Of a DNA stretch of 41,047 bases, positions 10,250 through 19,084 are shown piece by piece (position 1 is the first letter of the stretch; every line of letters begins with the position of its first letter). Both the position numbers and the translations under genes were made by a program. This DNA is from CAYRJA01 sp964424455. Its GTDB lineage: Bacteria > Bacteroidota > Bacteroidia > Chitinophagales > UBA10324. The DNA lies in assembly GCA_964424455.1 (NCBI GenBank), contig CAYRJA010000016.1:1-41047 (forward strand), read 5' to 3'. Below the pieces are notes generated by a model. That model was not told where the DNA came from. It saw only the letters and a list, made by a program, of their open reading frames with translations, and searched no databases.

Positions 10250-11119
10250 ATGAGACAATTAAAAATAACACAACAGATAACCGCCCGCGAAAACGATTCG
10301 CTGGAGCGCTATCTATCAGACATTGCAAAGGAACCTATGATTACGCCCGACGAAGAAGTTCGTTTGGCAAAACTGATTAAGACCGGCGATACAGATGCAC
10401 TCGAAAAAATGACGAAGGCAAACCTTCGTTTCGTGGTATCAGTAGCCAAACAGTATCAGAATCAGGGATTATCTCTTGCCGACTTAATTAATGAAGGAAA
10501 CATCGGATTAATTAAAGCAGCACAGCGCTTTGACGAATCACGGGGATTCAAATTCATTTCGTATGCCGTTTGGTGGATTCGTCAATCCATTCTTCAGGCA
10601 TTAGTAGAACACTCAAGAATGGTGCGTCTTCCGCTTAATAAAATTGGTTCTTACAGCAAAATCAGTAAAATGATGATGAAGTTTGAGCAGAAGTTTGAGC
10701 GTGAACCTACCAAAGAAGAACTTGCCGAATTGATGGATGTAGGCGTTAAAGATGTGGAAGAAATGCTCAAAGGATTAAGCCGCCATGTTTCAATTGATGC
10801 CCCGATCAATGATCAGGACGATACTTCTATGGCAGATTTCTTTGAAGATGCGGACCAGAAGGATGGAGCAGAAGATACCCTTCACAAAGAATCGCTGCGC
10901 AAGGATATTCAAAGTATTCTGAGAACAATGAACCACCGTGATGCAGAGATTTTGAGTTGTTACTTCGGTATTAATGGAGAACAAGAAATTGGGTTAGACG
11001 AAATCGGTGTCCGGTTCAATCTCACTCGTGAGAGAGTACGCCAGATAAAAGAAAAAGCCATTCGCAGATTGCGCAAAACTACGCATAGCAAAACTTTAAA
11101 AACTTATCTTGGAAGATAA
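10250..11119 (+). CDS. rpoD: RNA polymerase primary sigma factor (sigma-70, RpoD/SigA)
   Basis: This 289-aa protein is the housekeeping sigma factor that gives RNA polymerase promoter specificity. Region 1.2 is at about residues 15-47 (SLERYLSDIAKEPMITPDEE). Region 2 is at about 58-125, with NLRFVVSVAKQY, the GLSLADLINEGNIGLIKA segment and FKFISYAVWWIRQSI for core binding, -10 recognition and melting. Region 3 is at about 130-210, and region 4 is at the C-terminus with the helix-turn-helix IGVRFNLTRERVRQIKEKAIRRLR. The length is normal for Bacteroidota, whose primary sigma lacks the long acidic region 1.1 of E. coli RpoD. It stands alone, divergent from the adhesin gene and convergent with the outer-membrane gene, and ends at a strong terminator. 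The ATG at 10250 matches the family's MRQLKI start. Confidence 0.97.
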   Translation: MRQLKITQQITARENDSLERYLSDIAKEPMITPDEEVRLAKLIKTGDTDALEKMTKANLRFVVSVAKQYQNQGLSLADLINEGNIGLIKAAQRFDESRGFKFISYAVWWIRQSILQALVEHSRMVRLPLNKIGSYSKISKMMMKFEQKFEREPTKEELAELMDVGVKDVEEMLKGLSRHVSIDAPINDQDDTSMADFFEDADQKDGAEDTLHKESLRKDIQSILRTMNHRDAEILSCYFGINGEQEIGLDEIGVRFNLTRERVRQIKEKAIRRLRKTTHSKTLKTYLGR

Positions 11120-11166
11120 CAAAATTTGAGTTGTAGCCATTTGTTATATATCAATAGCAAACAAAA

Positions 11167-11196
11167 GGGACGGTTGTCGTACAGCCGTCCCTTTTT
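11167..11196 (+). terminator. Rho-independent terminator of rpoD
   Basis: GGGACGGTTGT at 11167-11177 pairs with ACAGCCGTCCC at 11181-11191 (11 bp with one G-T pair, loop CGT), followed by TTTTT. The A-run before the stem gives a weaker T-run on the other strand, so it may also serve the convergent gene that ends at 11227. Confidence 0.9.
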
Positions 11197-11226
11197 AATT
11201 ATTTCTTCCAGAAAAAAACGGATTGA

Positions 11227-12948
11227 TTAGAATTTCAGAATAAGTCCTCCAATCAAATTAAATCCATAACCCGGATAGCGGTACCAGCGTTGGTATTTTG
11301 TAGCAGCTATGTTATTGAAATTAATGAAAGCGCCAAAATTTCTTTTATAGTTGTACTGGATTGAAATATTTGCATCTACAACCCCTTTCAGCGCTGTTTT
11401 AAAATTGTCCTGCGGAAGTTGTGTATATGATTTGGAATAAGCAAAAACATTAGCGCCAACAATTATTTTATCCTTGATATTGTAATCTGCCTGCACGGAT
11501 AGTTTTGAATTCGGATAACCGATAGCAGTGTCGTTGAAGTCAAGCTGGTAGCCGTAGTAATCACCTCCAAGTATCACATTGATATGTTCTGATTCGCGAT
11601 AACTAACTTCAGCGTGTACATTAAACACTCCTGCATTCTGATAATAATTGACATCAAAGCGTGTTACAGCATTGCTGTCCGGCAGAAAGTAGGGAAGAAA
11701 GTCATACAGGTTTTCACCAATTTTCAATAGATAGGATACATGATTTCCCATGCTGCCTTTTACACCACCATAAATGCTGTAAGTCTTGCTGTAATTCTGT
11801 GGTTGATATTTATTGATGAATGGGTTTTGGGAAGTTAAGCCAAGAAAATTGCTTTTATTAACTTCTCCGTTCCAGCCGGCAAACGGGATAAGATAATTCT
11901 CCGCCAGTTTGTATTCACCTTCAATCTTAGGAAAGAAAAGGACATTGCCTTTATCAGGTATCACTACATTAAATCCGCCTGTTACAGTCCAGTTATCCTG
12001 CACAATTTTGTAATAGGGATTAATATGGAATAGGTTTGTAGTGTATTTGAGTAAATCCTGTTTGAATGAGAAATTATCATTGAAAAGTTTAAGATGAATA
12101 TGATGTATCTTCTTAACTTCCTTTTCCAAATCCAATGAAGTGTAAAGATTTGTTTCTTCTGCATGAAACAAATCCTGCAGATTGTAAAATCCAAAATTGA
12201 AATTATAGTCGAACCTGGATTTATTCTTTTTTGTACTGCCAAAATTCAACTCTCCTGAAAATTTAGAGAAACGCTGGTGCATATCCCGGGTAATTGCATC
12301 CAGTGTGGCTTGTGCGGTATCCTTATGGTCATATCCGTAGTAGTTGAGAGCATTATTATCATACCGGGCTACTAAAGAAACCGCATTACTTTTAAAAAAC
12401 TTTTTCCCGTTAATCTGAACAATATTATCTGAGAACTTTTGATATTTTAAATCTCCCGAGCTTGAAAGATGATAAGCATATAAACCGGCATCGTACTTTT
12501 CAGATGGTTTAGTGTTCAGATATATTTCACCAAGCGGCGACCATTGCGTGCCAAATCCCGCTTTCAGATAATTATTCAGTGAATTACTCTTATCCTCCTT
12601 TACCATAGCTAAAGAACGGATATCCGGCGGGACAAACGGCAGATTCAAAAGTTTAGGTGTTACAGCGTACTGCATCTTCGGCTTGGATGAATCCGCAGCA
12701 ACAGTTGAAGCAGGAAAGTCCATCTTCATCGGGTCAGCAAGGATGGGGGAGTAGCTTTTTATCACATCTACATCTAATCCTTTTAGCTCATCCTTTTGCT
12801 GCGCAATTGCAGAATGAGAAGCAATGAATGAAATTAAAACTGCCGGTAAAATTCTAAGTGCAGAAAATTTTATTCTACTGAAACAGCCGGAATTCTTCCT
12901 GCTTATTGACTGACAATAATTGTTTTTAGTTTGTTTGTTCATCGTCAT
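11227..12948 (-). CDS. Outer-membrane beta-barrel protein (TonB-receptor-like barrel), partner of the TPR protein
   Basis: This 573-aa protein has an N-terminal signal segment (RILPAVLISFIASHSAIAQ, cleavage after about residue 49). A polar linker with Pro-rich PPDIRS follows. From about residue 110 alternating, Tyr/Phe/Asn-rich strands continue to an aromatic C-terminus (LIGGLILKF), as expected of a barrel inserted by the BAM complex. There is no TonB box or plug domain, so it is not a complete TonB-dependent receptor, although such proteins are often labelled that way. Its ATG at 12948 shares one base with the stop of the TPR gene (TAATG), so translation is probably coupled; an in-frame ATG at 12942 is an alternative start. 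The substrate is unknown. Confidence 0.75.
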   Translation of the reverse strand: MTMNKQTKNNYCQSISRKNSGCFSRIKFSALRILPAVLISFIASHSAIAQQKDELKGLDVDVIKSYSPILADPMKMDFPASTVAADSSKPKMQYAVTPKLLNLPFVPPDIRSLAMVKEDKSNSLNNYLKAGFGTQWSPLGEIYLNTKPSEKYDAGLYAYHLSSSGDLKYQKFSDNIVQINGKKFFKSNAVSLVARYDNNALNYYGYDHKDTAQATLDAITRDMHQRFSKFSGELNFGSTKKNKSRFDYNFNFGFYNLQDLFHAEETNLYTSLDLEKEVKKIHHIHLKLFNDNFSFKQDLLKYTTNLFHINPYYKIVQDNWTVTGGFNVVIPDKGNVLFFPKIEGEYKLAENYLIPFAGWNGEVNKSNFLGLTSQNPFINKYQPQNYSKTYSIYGGVKGSMGNHVSYLLKIGENLYDFLPYFLPDSNAVTRFDVNYYQNAGVFNVHAEVSYRESEHINVILGGDYYGYQLDFNDTAIGYPNSKLSVQADYNIKDKIIVGANVFAYSKSYTQLPQDNFKTALKGVVDANISIQYNYKRNFGAFINFNNIAATKYQRWYRYPGYGFNLIGGLILKF

Positions 12949-15900
12949 TATTTCTTTATCAAAGTATCAACAGGGGTTAAAATTTCCAGAGTATCCATTT
13001 GAAAATTATGTTGAATGCTGTCCTGCATCAGCTTTGAAGTTGAGTTTTCCTTTTCTGTCAGTACCTTCATTTTTTCCTGTGCTGTCGGCACTATATCATC
13101 GTTGCTCTTGTAATTGTCAATGATACCTTGCAGTGCAGCTTTTGCATTAAACAAATCATCTTCTGCTGAATAAATATCGGAGAGCAGGAGATAACTCTTA
13201 CCAATCCAGTAGTTGTACTGAGGTTTTTGATTAATCACTTTGAATGATTGCTCCTCAGCAGATTTTAAATCATTTTGTTTGAAACTGATTAATGCAATTG
13301 AGTAGAGCGCTTCGGCGCTTTTTTCTGACTGTAACAGTTGGTTTACCTTCTTAAACTCACTTGCAGCAGTTGCATAATCACTTGTATTCATAGCAACTTT
13401 TGCCAAATAGTAATGAGCATCAGCTATACTTTCGGTCTTAGAAATATCAGAAGATAAAATCTTATCTGCTGCCATTTTCACATCTTCATTCTTATTCAGT
13501 TTATAAGCAGTGAACATAATTCCCTGCCATGCCTCAATCATATTACTTTTAATATTAGTTATCTCGCTTAACTGTTTATAATATTTATATGCTGAAGAGT
13601 AATCTTTCTTTGTTGTGTAATTAATTCTTGCCGCCTGAAGTACTGCTTTCTCTGTGAATGAGCTTGAGCTTTTGCCTGCTACCCACTGGTAATCCTCCAA
13701 TGCATGGTCGTAATCTTTATTCCTGAACAGACATTCTGCACGATAGTAATGTGCCTGTAAAGCAAAAGCTCCATTCGGAAAAGTATTCAGATAATCGGTG
13801 AATCCGTCCAACGCCTTATCAAAACTTTCATCTGAGAAATTTTGCTCGGCAGCAAGATAAACAAGCGAATCCTGTGTGGTAGCCCCGATATTTACATTCG
13901 GAATCTGTTTTACAAAATCGTTGAATCCCTTTGCATCTCCTTTTGCAATAAATACCTGTTTAATACTGTTCACTGCTTCTTTTGCTTCCGGCGAGTTCGG
14001 ATATTTTGAAGCTACAACCTTGTATTCGTCGAGTGCATTTTCATACTTACTGTCGTTGAAATAAATCAATCCTAATTTCAGGTGTGCTCTTTTAACATAG
14101 TTACTGTTCGGGAAATCTGTAATCATCCGGTTAAAAATCAACATGCCTTTATTATTCTCACCCATTACAAGATAGGTGCTGCCGGTCTCAAACAGGGCAT
14201 CATCTAAGTAAATCGAAAATGGAAATTCGCTGTTGATGCGCTGAAGTGTTTTTACTTTTTCATCATTTTTTCCCTGCAATCCGAGAATCATTCCTTTTTG
14301 AAAGAGTGCATAATCAACACCTGATCCTTTTGTAGAGATAACTTGCTGGTAATCTGTAAGCGCCCCACTGTAATTTTTTAATATGAAATGACAATCACCG
14401 CTGCGCAGATAAATATCATTACTGATTTTTAAAGCTAAGTTTTTATTCAGGGTTGAATTTTTTAATTGTGATTTTGCATTATCAAAGTAAGCAATGGCTT
14501 GTGCATAGTTCGCTTGCTTCAAGTAACTATACCCAATACCGTAATTTGCCTGTAACACTGAAGCGCCTGATTTAGAATCGTCGGATACTTTTGAAAGGTT
14601 TGTGTATTTTACAAAGTTGACGATAGCCGTTTTATATTCTTTCCGATCAAAAGCAATTTCTCCTTTCCAGTAATAAGCATCTGCCTCAAGTGATCTGTCA
14701 ATCGGATTTTGCAATGATTCATCCATCAACTTATCAGCAGTACTGTAATCATTATCAGCATATACTTGCATGGCGCGGTTGAACGCTACTTTCTGGTATG
14801 CTGCTTTTAATTGAGGATTTTTGTTTTCAACTATTTTAATAATTGAAAGTGCATCACGGTAGTTATTTGTATTCAGAAACAAGTGAACAAGATATTCTCT
14901 TGCTTCAGCAGCATTGGATGATTTAGGAAACTCTGTAACAAAGTCATTGAATGCTTTAATTGCCACATCCTGATAGCCCAATTCATAAGAAAGCTTTGCA
15001 TAATTATACATTGAAACTTCCTTGGCTTTCATATCAAAATCATACTTAGCCGCATTCTGAAAGGCACGGCGTGCACTCTGCTTGTCATTTGTTTTTAAAT
15101 AACAATCACCAAGAAGGTACTGAACATTTTGTCCCACTGAATCACTAAGCAAACTCAATTGCAGAAAATGAGTAATAGCTTGAGAATATTTTTTCAGTTT
15201 GTATTCACAGTAAGCAATCTGATAAATATCTGTTTTAGTACTTTGCTGGGTTTTGTCATAAAACTCCTGTAAGAAGGGAAGAGAGGTGGCATAATCACCG
15301 GTGTTGAAATATGACTTACCAATAAGTTGACGCATTTCATTGGTATATTTCAAATCACTTCGCTGTAACAGCGGTACGGCATACATCAGTACATCATCAT
15401 ATTGTCCGCTCATAAAATATATCTGAGTGATATAGTAAGGAACAATAGGAGCATACAACTGGCTTTCCTGTATCAGTTTGAAACCCGATAGCGCTTCGCC
15501 GTAATTTTTGTCTAAGTAAGAGAGATAACCATAGTAATAATTAGCAGGATAGTAATATTTGTTTTTTATGTTTTTTATTGCTTCGAAATAGGTTTTTGCT
15601 TCAGTAAACTTTTGTTTATAAAAGTAACAGTATCCAATCCGGAATTTAAACTCAGAAGTTTCCTGAATACTTAAATCATAAATATCCACCTTCTTGTACT
15701 GCTCCAGCGCCTGAGAAAATTTTTTGTTATTAAAATAAATATTGCCGAGATGAAAATAAGCAAGACGGGTAGTTGGGTTTTCACCATATTCATCCAGCAG
15801 ATCTGTAAAATATTTTTCAGCGGAAGGGTTTGATGTTTCGTCAGCACAAACTGCACGATAGTAGAGTGAATTCAACAAAGTATTGTCGCGGTGGTCAACT

Positions 15901-16127
15901 TTGCCTTCATACATTTCAATTATTCTCTGAAATTTTTTCTCTGCTGCGCCAAATTTTTTCTGCTCAAACAGTTCTACTCCTTTTTTGTAATCCGATTCAA
16001 TATCAGTGTAGATTTGAGTCTTTTGAGCAAAAGAAAATTGAGAGAGGAAGAGAGAGAAGAATAAAAATATTCCGCATAAAGCAAATTGCAGTCTGCAGGT
16101 TTTAAACGGTAAGTTTTGTTTTGTCAT
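12948..16127 (-). CDS. Large periplasmic TPR-repeat protein
   Basis: This 1059-aa protein starts with a signal peptide (FFSLFLSQFSFAQ, cleavage near residue 35). The rest is almost wholly tetratricopeptide repeats, visible as recurring Y/F-x-x-G/A-x-x-Y and A-x-x-x-Y/F-x-x-V/I patterns such as AYFHLGNIYFNNKKFSQALEQY and AHLKLGLIYFNDSKYENALDEY, with at least 20 repeat units. The last 30 residues (TPVDTLIKK end) are non-repetitive. TPR solenoids are protein-protein scaffolds, so with a signal peptide and a coupled barrel gene downstream I infer an envelope scaffold that serves the barrel protein. This pairing recurs in Bacteroidota, but I know of no established function. No TAnnTTTG box is seen upstream. 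Confidence 0.85.
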   Translation of the reverse strand: MTKQNLPFKTCRLQFALCGIFLFFSLFLSQFSFAQKTQIYTDIESDYKKGVELFEQKKFGAAEKKFQRIIEMYEGKVDHRDNTLLNSLYYRAVCADETSNPSAEKYFTDLLDEYGENPTTRLAYFHLGNIYFNNKKFSQALEQYKKVDIYDLSIQETSEFKFRIGYCYFYKQKFTEAKTYFEAIKNIKNKYYYPANYYYGYLSYLDKNYGEALSGFKLIQESQLYAPIVPYYITQIYFMSGQYDDVLMYAVPLLQRSDLKYTNEMRQLIGKSYFNTGDYATSLPFLQEFYDKTQQSTKTDIYQIAYCEYKLKKYSQAITHFLQLSLLSDSVGQNVQYLLGDCYLKTNDKQSARRAFQNAAKYDFDMKAKEVSMYNYAKLSYELGYQDVAIKAFNDFVTEFPKSSNAAEAREYLVHLFLNTNNYRDALSIIKIVENKNPQLKAAYQKVAFNRAMQVYADNDYSTADKLMDESLQNPIDRSLEADAYYWKGEIAFDRKEYKTAIVNFVKYTNLSKVSDDSKSGASVLQANYGIGYSYLKQANYAQAIAYFDNAKSQLKNSTLNKNLALKISNDIYLRSGDCHFILKNYSGALTDYQQVISTKGSGVDYALFQKGMILGLQGKNDEKVKTLQRINSEFPFSIYLDDALFETGSTYLVMGENNKGMLIFNRMITDFPNSNYVKRAHLKLGLIYFNDSKYENALDEYKVVASKYPNSPEAKEAVNSIKQVFIAKGDAKGFNDFVKQIPNVNIGATTQDSLVYLAAEQNFSDESFDKALDGFTDYLNTFPNGAFALQAHYYRAECLFRNKDYDHALEDYQWVAGKSSSSFTEKAVLQAARINYTTKKDYSSAYKYYKQLSEITNIKSNMIEAWQGIMFTAYKLNKNEDVKMAADKILSSDISKTESIADAHYYLAKVAMNTSDYATAASEFKKVNQLLQSEKSAEALYSIALISFKQNDLKSAEEQSFKVINQKPQYNYWIGKSYLLLSDIYSAEDDLFNAKAALQGIIDNYKSNDDIVPTAQEKMKVLTEKENSTSKLMQDSIQHNFQMDTLEILTPVDTLIKK

Positions 16128-16388
16128 TCTGATTGAAGTGAAAATTCTATTTAAGAAATCAGATTTAATCGTGTAAACTTACCATGTCATTTATTCACTT
16201 ACATTTCTTTGCCTAACGACTTTTCAACAGGAATATTTTAGAGTGTGTAGCAGGAACTTTGTATAATTTCCGGAGTTGTATTAAAAACATTGCCTGTTAA
16301 GGTAACAGCAATGTATAGCTTTTGGTTTCTTACCGTTTATGATACTATCGTAATGTCATTACCGTGACACCTGCAAATGATTAATTAC

Positions 16389-16396
16389 TACATTTG
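16389..16396 (+). promoter_or_regulatory. -7 box (TACATTTG) of the methyltransferase gene
   Basis: TACATTTG fits the Bacteroidota -7 consensus TAnnTTTG. It lies seven bases before the ATG at 16404 and inside the longer open frame that begins at 16377. Transcription from it would start at or just before 16404, which argues for the shorter protein and a leaderless or near-leaderless mRNA. A -33 element is not clear. Confidence 0.55.
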
Positions 16397-16403
16397 CTCA
16401 ATA

Positions 16404-17981
16404 ATGAGAAAAACGACAAAAAATAAATTCGGACAGTATTTTACGCCTGATATCGTTGCAGACTTTATGATTGACCTTTCAACTGTCAGACACGATGCGG
16501 AAGTGCTTGAGCCATGTTGTGGTGAAGGGGTTTTCTTGCGACATCTTGCAGATAAAGGATTTAAAAATATAACCGCTTTTGAAATTGACGATTCACTTTC
16601 AAACCTATTTTTCACCAAAGTAAATTTCAGAAGTTTTATTTCAGAAAACTTTGACAAAAAATTTGACCTGATAATCGGAAATCCGCCATATATACGCTGG
16701 CAACATCTTGAAGACGATTTGAAAAACGAGTTGATGAAGAATCATCTTTGGAACAAACACTTTAATTCACTTTGCGACTACCTCTACATTTTTATTCTCA
16801 AATCAATAGAGTTACTGAATGAAAAAGGTGAACTCATTTTTATTTGTCCTGAATACTGGTTAAACACTACTCATTCATTGACCTTGAGAAATTACATGAT
16901 GACTCATGGTTACTTTGAAAAGATTTACCACTTCAATGAAACACCAATTTTTGACAAGGTTACAGTTTCAATCATCATTTTCAAGTTTGTAAAAAAAAAG
17001 AATCATAGCCGACACAAAATTTCGTTGGCTAAGTATTATTCAGTTCAAAAACTAACAAAGAATTTTCTCACTGCACTTCAAAATAAACAACCACAACCCG
17101 ATTTAGAATATTCAGAAATTGAACAATTCAAAATTGGTGAGCGATGGATTTTAGCACCAGATGAAATCAAAAGTGAATTAAAAGTTTTTGAAAAGCAGTG
17201 TGCTGTCAATGGAATCACTAAGCACAACCTGTTTGAAGAAGTTCAATCATATCACACCATTGGAGAAATCTGCGACATTGGAAATGGTTTGGTTAGTGGA
17301 CTTGACAGAGTATTTCAGTTGAACGGACATAAACTCAACAGTGCCGAGAAGAAAGCAACAATCAAAGTTGTAAAGGCGAAAGACCTGAAACCATTCTACC
17401 ATGAGAATATTACTCCATACATTTTCCTGACGGAAAATTTATCAGAGAAACAAGTGCAAACTGATTTCCCGAACTTCTACGAACATCTTTCAGAGTTCAA
17501 GAACGAATTACTTTCACGATACAATTACAATAGAGAAATAAAGTTTTGGGAATGGGTTTTCCTTCGCAACTTTAATTTATTCAGCAAAAATGAGTCGAGA
17601 ATATTTGTTCCATGTAAAGAAAGAATCTCAAACAAAAATCATTTCCGTTTTGCATTTGTTGAACCGAAAATTTTTCCGACACAAGATGTAACTGCAATTT
17701 TCAAAAAGGATAAAGTGAGAGAAAGCATTTACTACATTCTTGCAATGCTCAACAATCACAGGACTTTTAACTGGCTTAAACATAACGGCATTGTGAAAGG
17801 CAACATAGTTGAGTTTTCAGAGAAACCCATTGCAAGCATTCCGATAAAACTGATTAACTGGAATACCGAAAAAGAAATTATAATTCACGATGCTATTTCA
17901 GAGTATTGCAAAACTTATGTTGAAGAAAAAAGTGCAGACGCACTTTCAAAAATGGAATCAGAGATTGACAAACTATTTTAA
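16404..17981 (+). CDS. Type II adenine-N6 DNA methyltransferase, gamma class (M. of a HincII-like system)
   Basis: This 525-aa protein should transfer a methyl group from S-adenosylmethionine to adenine in the site cut by the neighbouring endonuclease. Motif X (GQYFTP) is at residues 10-15, motif I (EPCCGEG) at 36-42 and catalytic motif IV (NPPY) at 93-96. The X-I-IV order from the N-terminus is the gamma class, like M.TaqI and Eco57I-type enzymes. The long C-terminal half, about residues 250-525, would hold the target-recognition domain. The frame is open from 16377, but the -7 box at 16389-16396 and the GQYFTP spacing favour the ATG at 16404. It converges on the endonuclease gene with a 9-base overlap. 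The gene is AT-rich and free of the CTGTWACAG motif common elsewhere, which suggests acquisition by transfer. Confidence 0.88.
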   Translation: MRKTTKNKFGQYFTPDIVADFMIDLSTVRHDAEVLEPCCGEGVFLRHLADKGFKNITAFEIDDSLSNLFFTKVNFRSFISENFDKKFDLIIGNPPYIRWQHLEDDLKNELMKNHLWNKHFNSLCDYLYIFILKSIELLNEKGELIFICPEYWLNTTHSLTLRNYMMTHGYFEKIYHFNETPIFDKVTVSIIIFKFVKKKNHSRHKISLAKYYSVQKLTKNFLTALQNKQPQPDLEYSEIEQFKIGERWILAPDEIKSELKVFEKQCAVNGITKHNLFEEVQSYHTIGEICDIGNGLVSGLDRVFQLNGHKLNSAEKKATIKVVKAKDLKPFYHENITPYIFLTENLSEKQVQTDFPNFYEHLSEFKNELLSRYNYNREIKFWEWVFLRNFNLFSKNESRIFVPCKERISNKNHFRFAFVEPKIFPTQDVTAIFKKDKVRESIYYILAMLNNHRTFNWLKHNGIVKGNIVEFSEKPIASIPIKLINWNTEKEIIIHDAISEYCKTYVEEKSADALSKMESEIDKLF

Positions 17982-18743
17982 ATACTTCTCAAACGGCTTC
18001 ACGAATTTGTCAATCATTGTTTTTGCCCTGCCTCTTGCTTCGCCAACAAAATGACGGAGATAATCTTTAGCCCAATTCTCTAAATTCTTTTTGTAATTCT
18101 GTTCTAAATCCGAAACATGAAATTGAATCTGCATTGCAGCAGCCCAGTTGATGTAAAGGTTTGCAGGGTTTTCAATAAATAAATTTCCGTGATGTGCATC
18201 TTCACAAACGAGATTGTTTCCAACGAGTTTCCAATCAATTTCAATGTAGTTTACTCCAAGCGTGTTAAATTCTTTGTTGTCCAACATTACTGCACACATT
18301 TGAGCAAGTTTGTAAGCAGAAATAATATTCGGTTGCTGTGCCTTCTTTGAAATGTTGCGAGTTTTGACATCAATAATTTCGTAGTAGTTTTTATCCACAA
18401 CTAAAATATCAGCCGTATCATTTTGCTTTTCTTCAAACTGATTGTCCACTTCCCATTTCGTTGTGGCATCCTTACCTCTACTTAGCAAAAACAAAACAGT
18501 TGGTGAACTTAAAAGTTGCTGTCTTTCAGCAAACGATATATACTTTGGGTTTTTTAAATACAAGTCGTTCAGATATTCATATTGCCGAAAAGTTTTTCCT
18601 GGACATTGCTTTTTAATCGCTGCATAAACAAACTTATCAAATGGCTCTCCAGCCGCATGACCTGAAAGCGTTCCTGAAACTGGTTTTTGAACCTTTGAGC
18701 CAATCAAAGATTTATTAAGTGATTTGTAGTTAATGATATTCAT
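17973..18743 (-). CDS. HincII-like type II restriction endonuclease
   Basis: This 256-aa protein closely resembles HincII (about 258 aa, cuts GTYRAC) in length and motifs: SGTLSGHAAGEPF near residues 23-35, QYEYLND near 54-60, EEKQNDTADIL at 104-114, DVKTRNIS at 125-132, PNIISAYKLAQ at 138-148, NWAAAMQIQFHV at 199-210 and MIDKFVKPF at 243-251. The catalytic triad D112, D125, K127 corresponds to HincII D114, D127, K129. The DNA-intercalating Q138 and contact N141 of HincII correspond to Q136 and N139. All key residues are present, so the enzyme should be active and its site is probably GTYRAC or a subset (inference). The ATG lies 5 bases after a minus-strand -7 box at 18749-18756. Confidence 0.88.
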   Translation of the reverse strand: MNIINYKSLNKSLIGSKVQKPVSGTLSGHAAGEPFDKFVYAAIKKQCPGKTFRQYEYLNDLYLKNPKYISFAERQQLLSSPTVLFLLSRGKDATTKWEVDNQFEEKQNDTADILVVDKNYYEIIDVKTRNISKKAQQPNIISAYKLAQMCAVMLDNKEFNTLGVNYIEIDWKLVGNNLVCEDAHHGNLFIENPANLYINWAAAMQIQFHVSDLEQNYKKNLENWAKDYLRHFVGEARGRAKTMIDKFVKPFEKYLK

Positions 18744-18748
18744 AACTG

Positions 18749-18756
18749 CAAATTTA
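18749..18756 (-). promoter_or_regulatory. -7 box (TAAATTTG) of the endonuclease gene
   Basis: Read on the minus strand this is TAAATTTG, followed by CAGTT and the ATG at 18743. The start of transcription would fall at or within a base or two of the start codon, implying a leaderless mRNA. Confidence 0.6.
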
Positions 18757-18825
18757 CATTATAGAGAATAGATGTATAATAAAGCAAAAGAATTACTCTG
18801 TATTAGAATTTCTGTTTTTTCAGAT

Positions 18826-18833
18826 TAAATTTG
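18826..18833 (+). promoter_or_regulatory. -7 box (TAAATTTG) of the tRNA-His gene
   Basis: TAAATTTG matches TAnnTTTG and ends 10 bases before the mature 5' end of tRNA-His at 18844, a natural distance for a tRNA promoter. A possible weak -33 element is the TTTCTG near 18809. Confidence 0.65.
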
Positions 18834-18843
18834 CAGCATAAAC

Positions 18844-18918
18844 GGTGGCTATAGCTCAGTTGGTTAGAGCATTAGTTTGTGGCACTAAGGGTCGTGAGTT
18901 CGAATCTCATTAGCCACC
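18844..18918 (+). tRNA. tRNA-His (anticodon GTG)
   Basis: The acceptor stem GTGGCTA (18845-18851) pairs with TAGCCAC (18911-18917). The extra 5' G at 18844 faces C73 at 18918, the hallmark of tRNA-His. The D-loop reads AGCTCAGTTGGTTAGAGC, the anticodon loop holds GTG, and the T-loop is GTTCGAATC. The CCA end is not encoded. The tRNA sits about 100 bases from the restriction-modification cassette. Confidence 0.95.
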
Positions 18919-18924
18919 CGGAAT

Positions 18925-18963
18925 AAAGTGATTGTCATACAGTATCTTGACAATCACTTTTTT
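18925..18963 (+). terminator. Terminator after tRNA-His
   Basis: AAAGTGATTGTCA (18925-18937) and TGACAATCACTTT (18948-18960) form a 13-bp stem with a 10-base loop, and the T-run continues to 18963. Confidence 0.88.
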
Positions 18964-19084
18964 ATTAGTATCAGGTGGGTTCTCAATATTGAGTATCCGG
19001 TAATCTATCGTAACAAAGAGTATGAAATCGTGCCCTTCTGCTTTAGTATAATTGTCAAAGCATACACCGTTCGTTAATTTCCTG

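Noticed and set aside
16377..16403. N-terminal nine-residue extension of the methyltransferase
   Set aside because: It overlaps a good -7 box at 16389-16396, and motif X stands at the usual distance from the ATG at 16404.
16128..18918. Restriction-modification cassette as an island integrated at tRNA-His
   Set aside because: The cassette lies close to the tRNA, but I found no copy of the tRNA 3' end upstream of the methyltransferase and no integrase, so there are no attachment sites to support site-specific integration.
19051..19061. TTGTCAAAG shared with the region upstream of rpoD
   Set aside because: A nine-base match in AT-rich DNA without dyad or conserved position is expected by chance.
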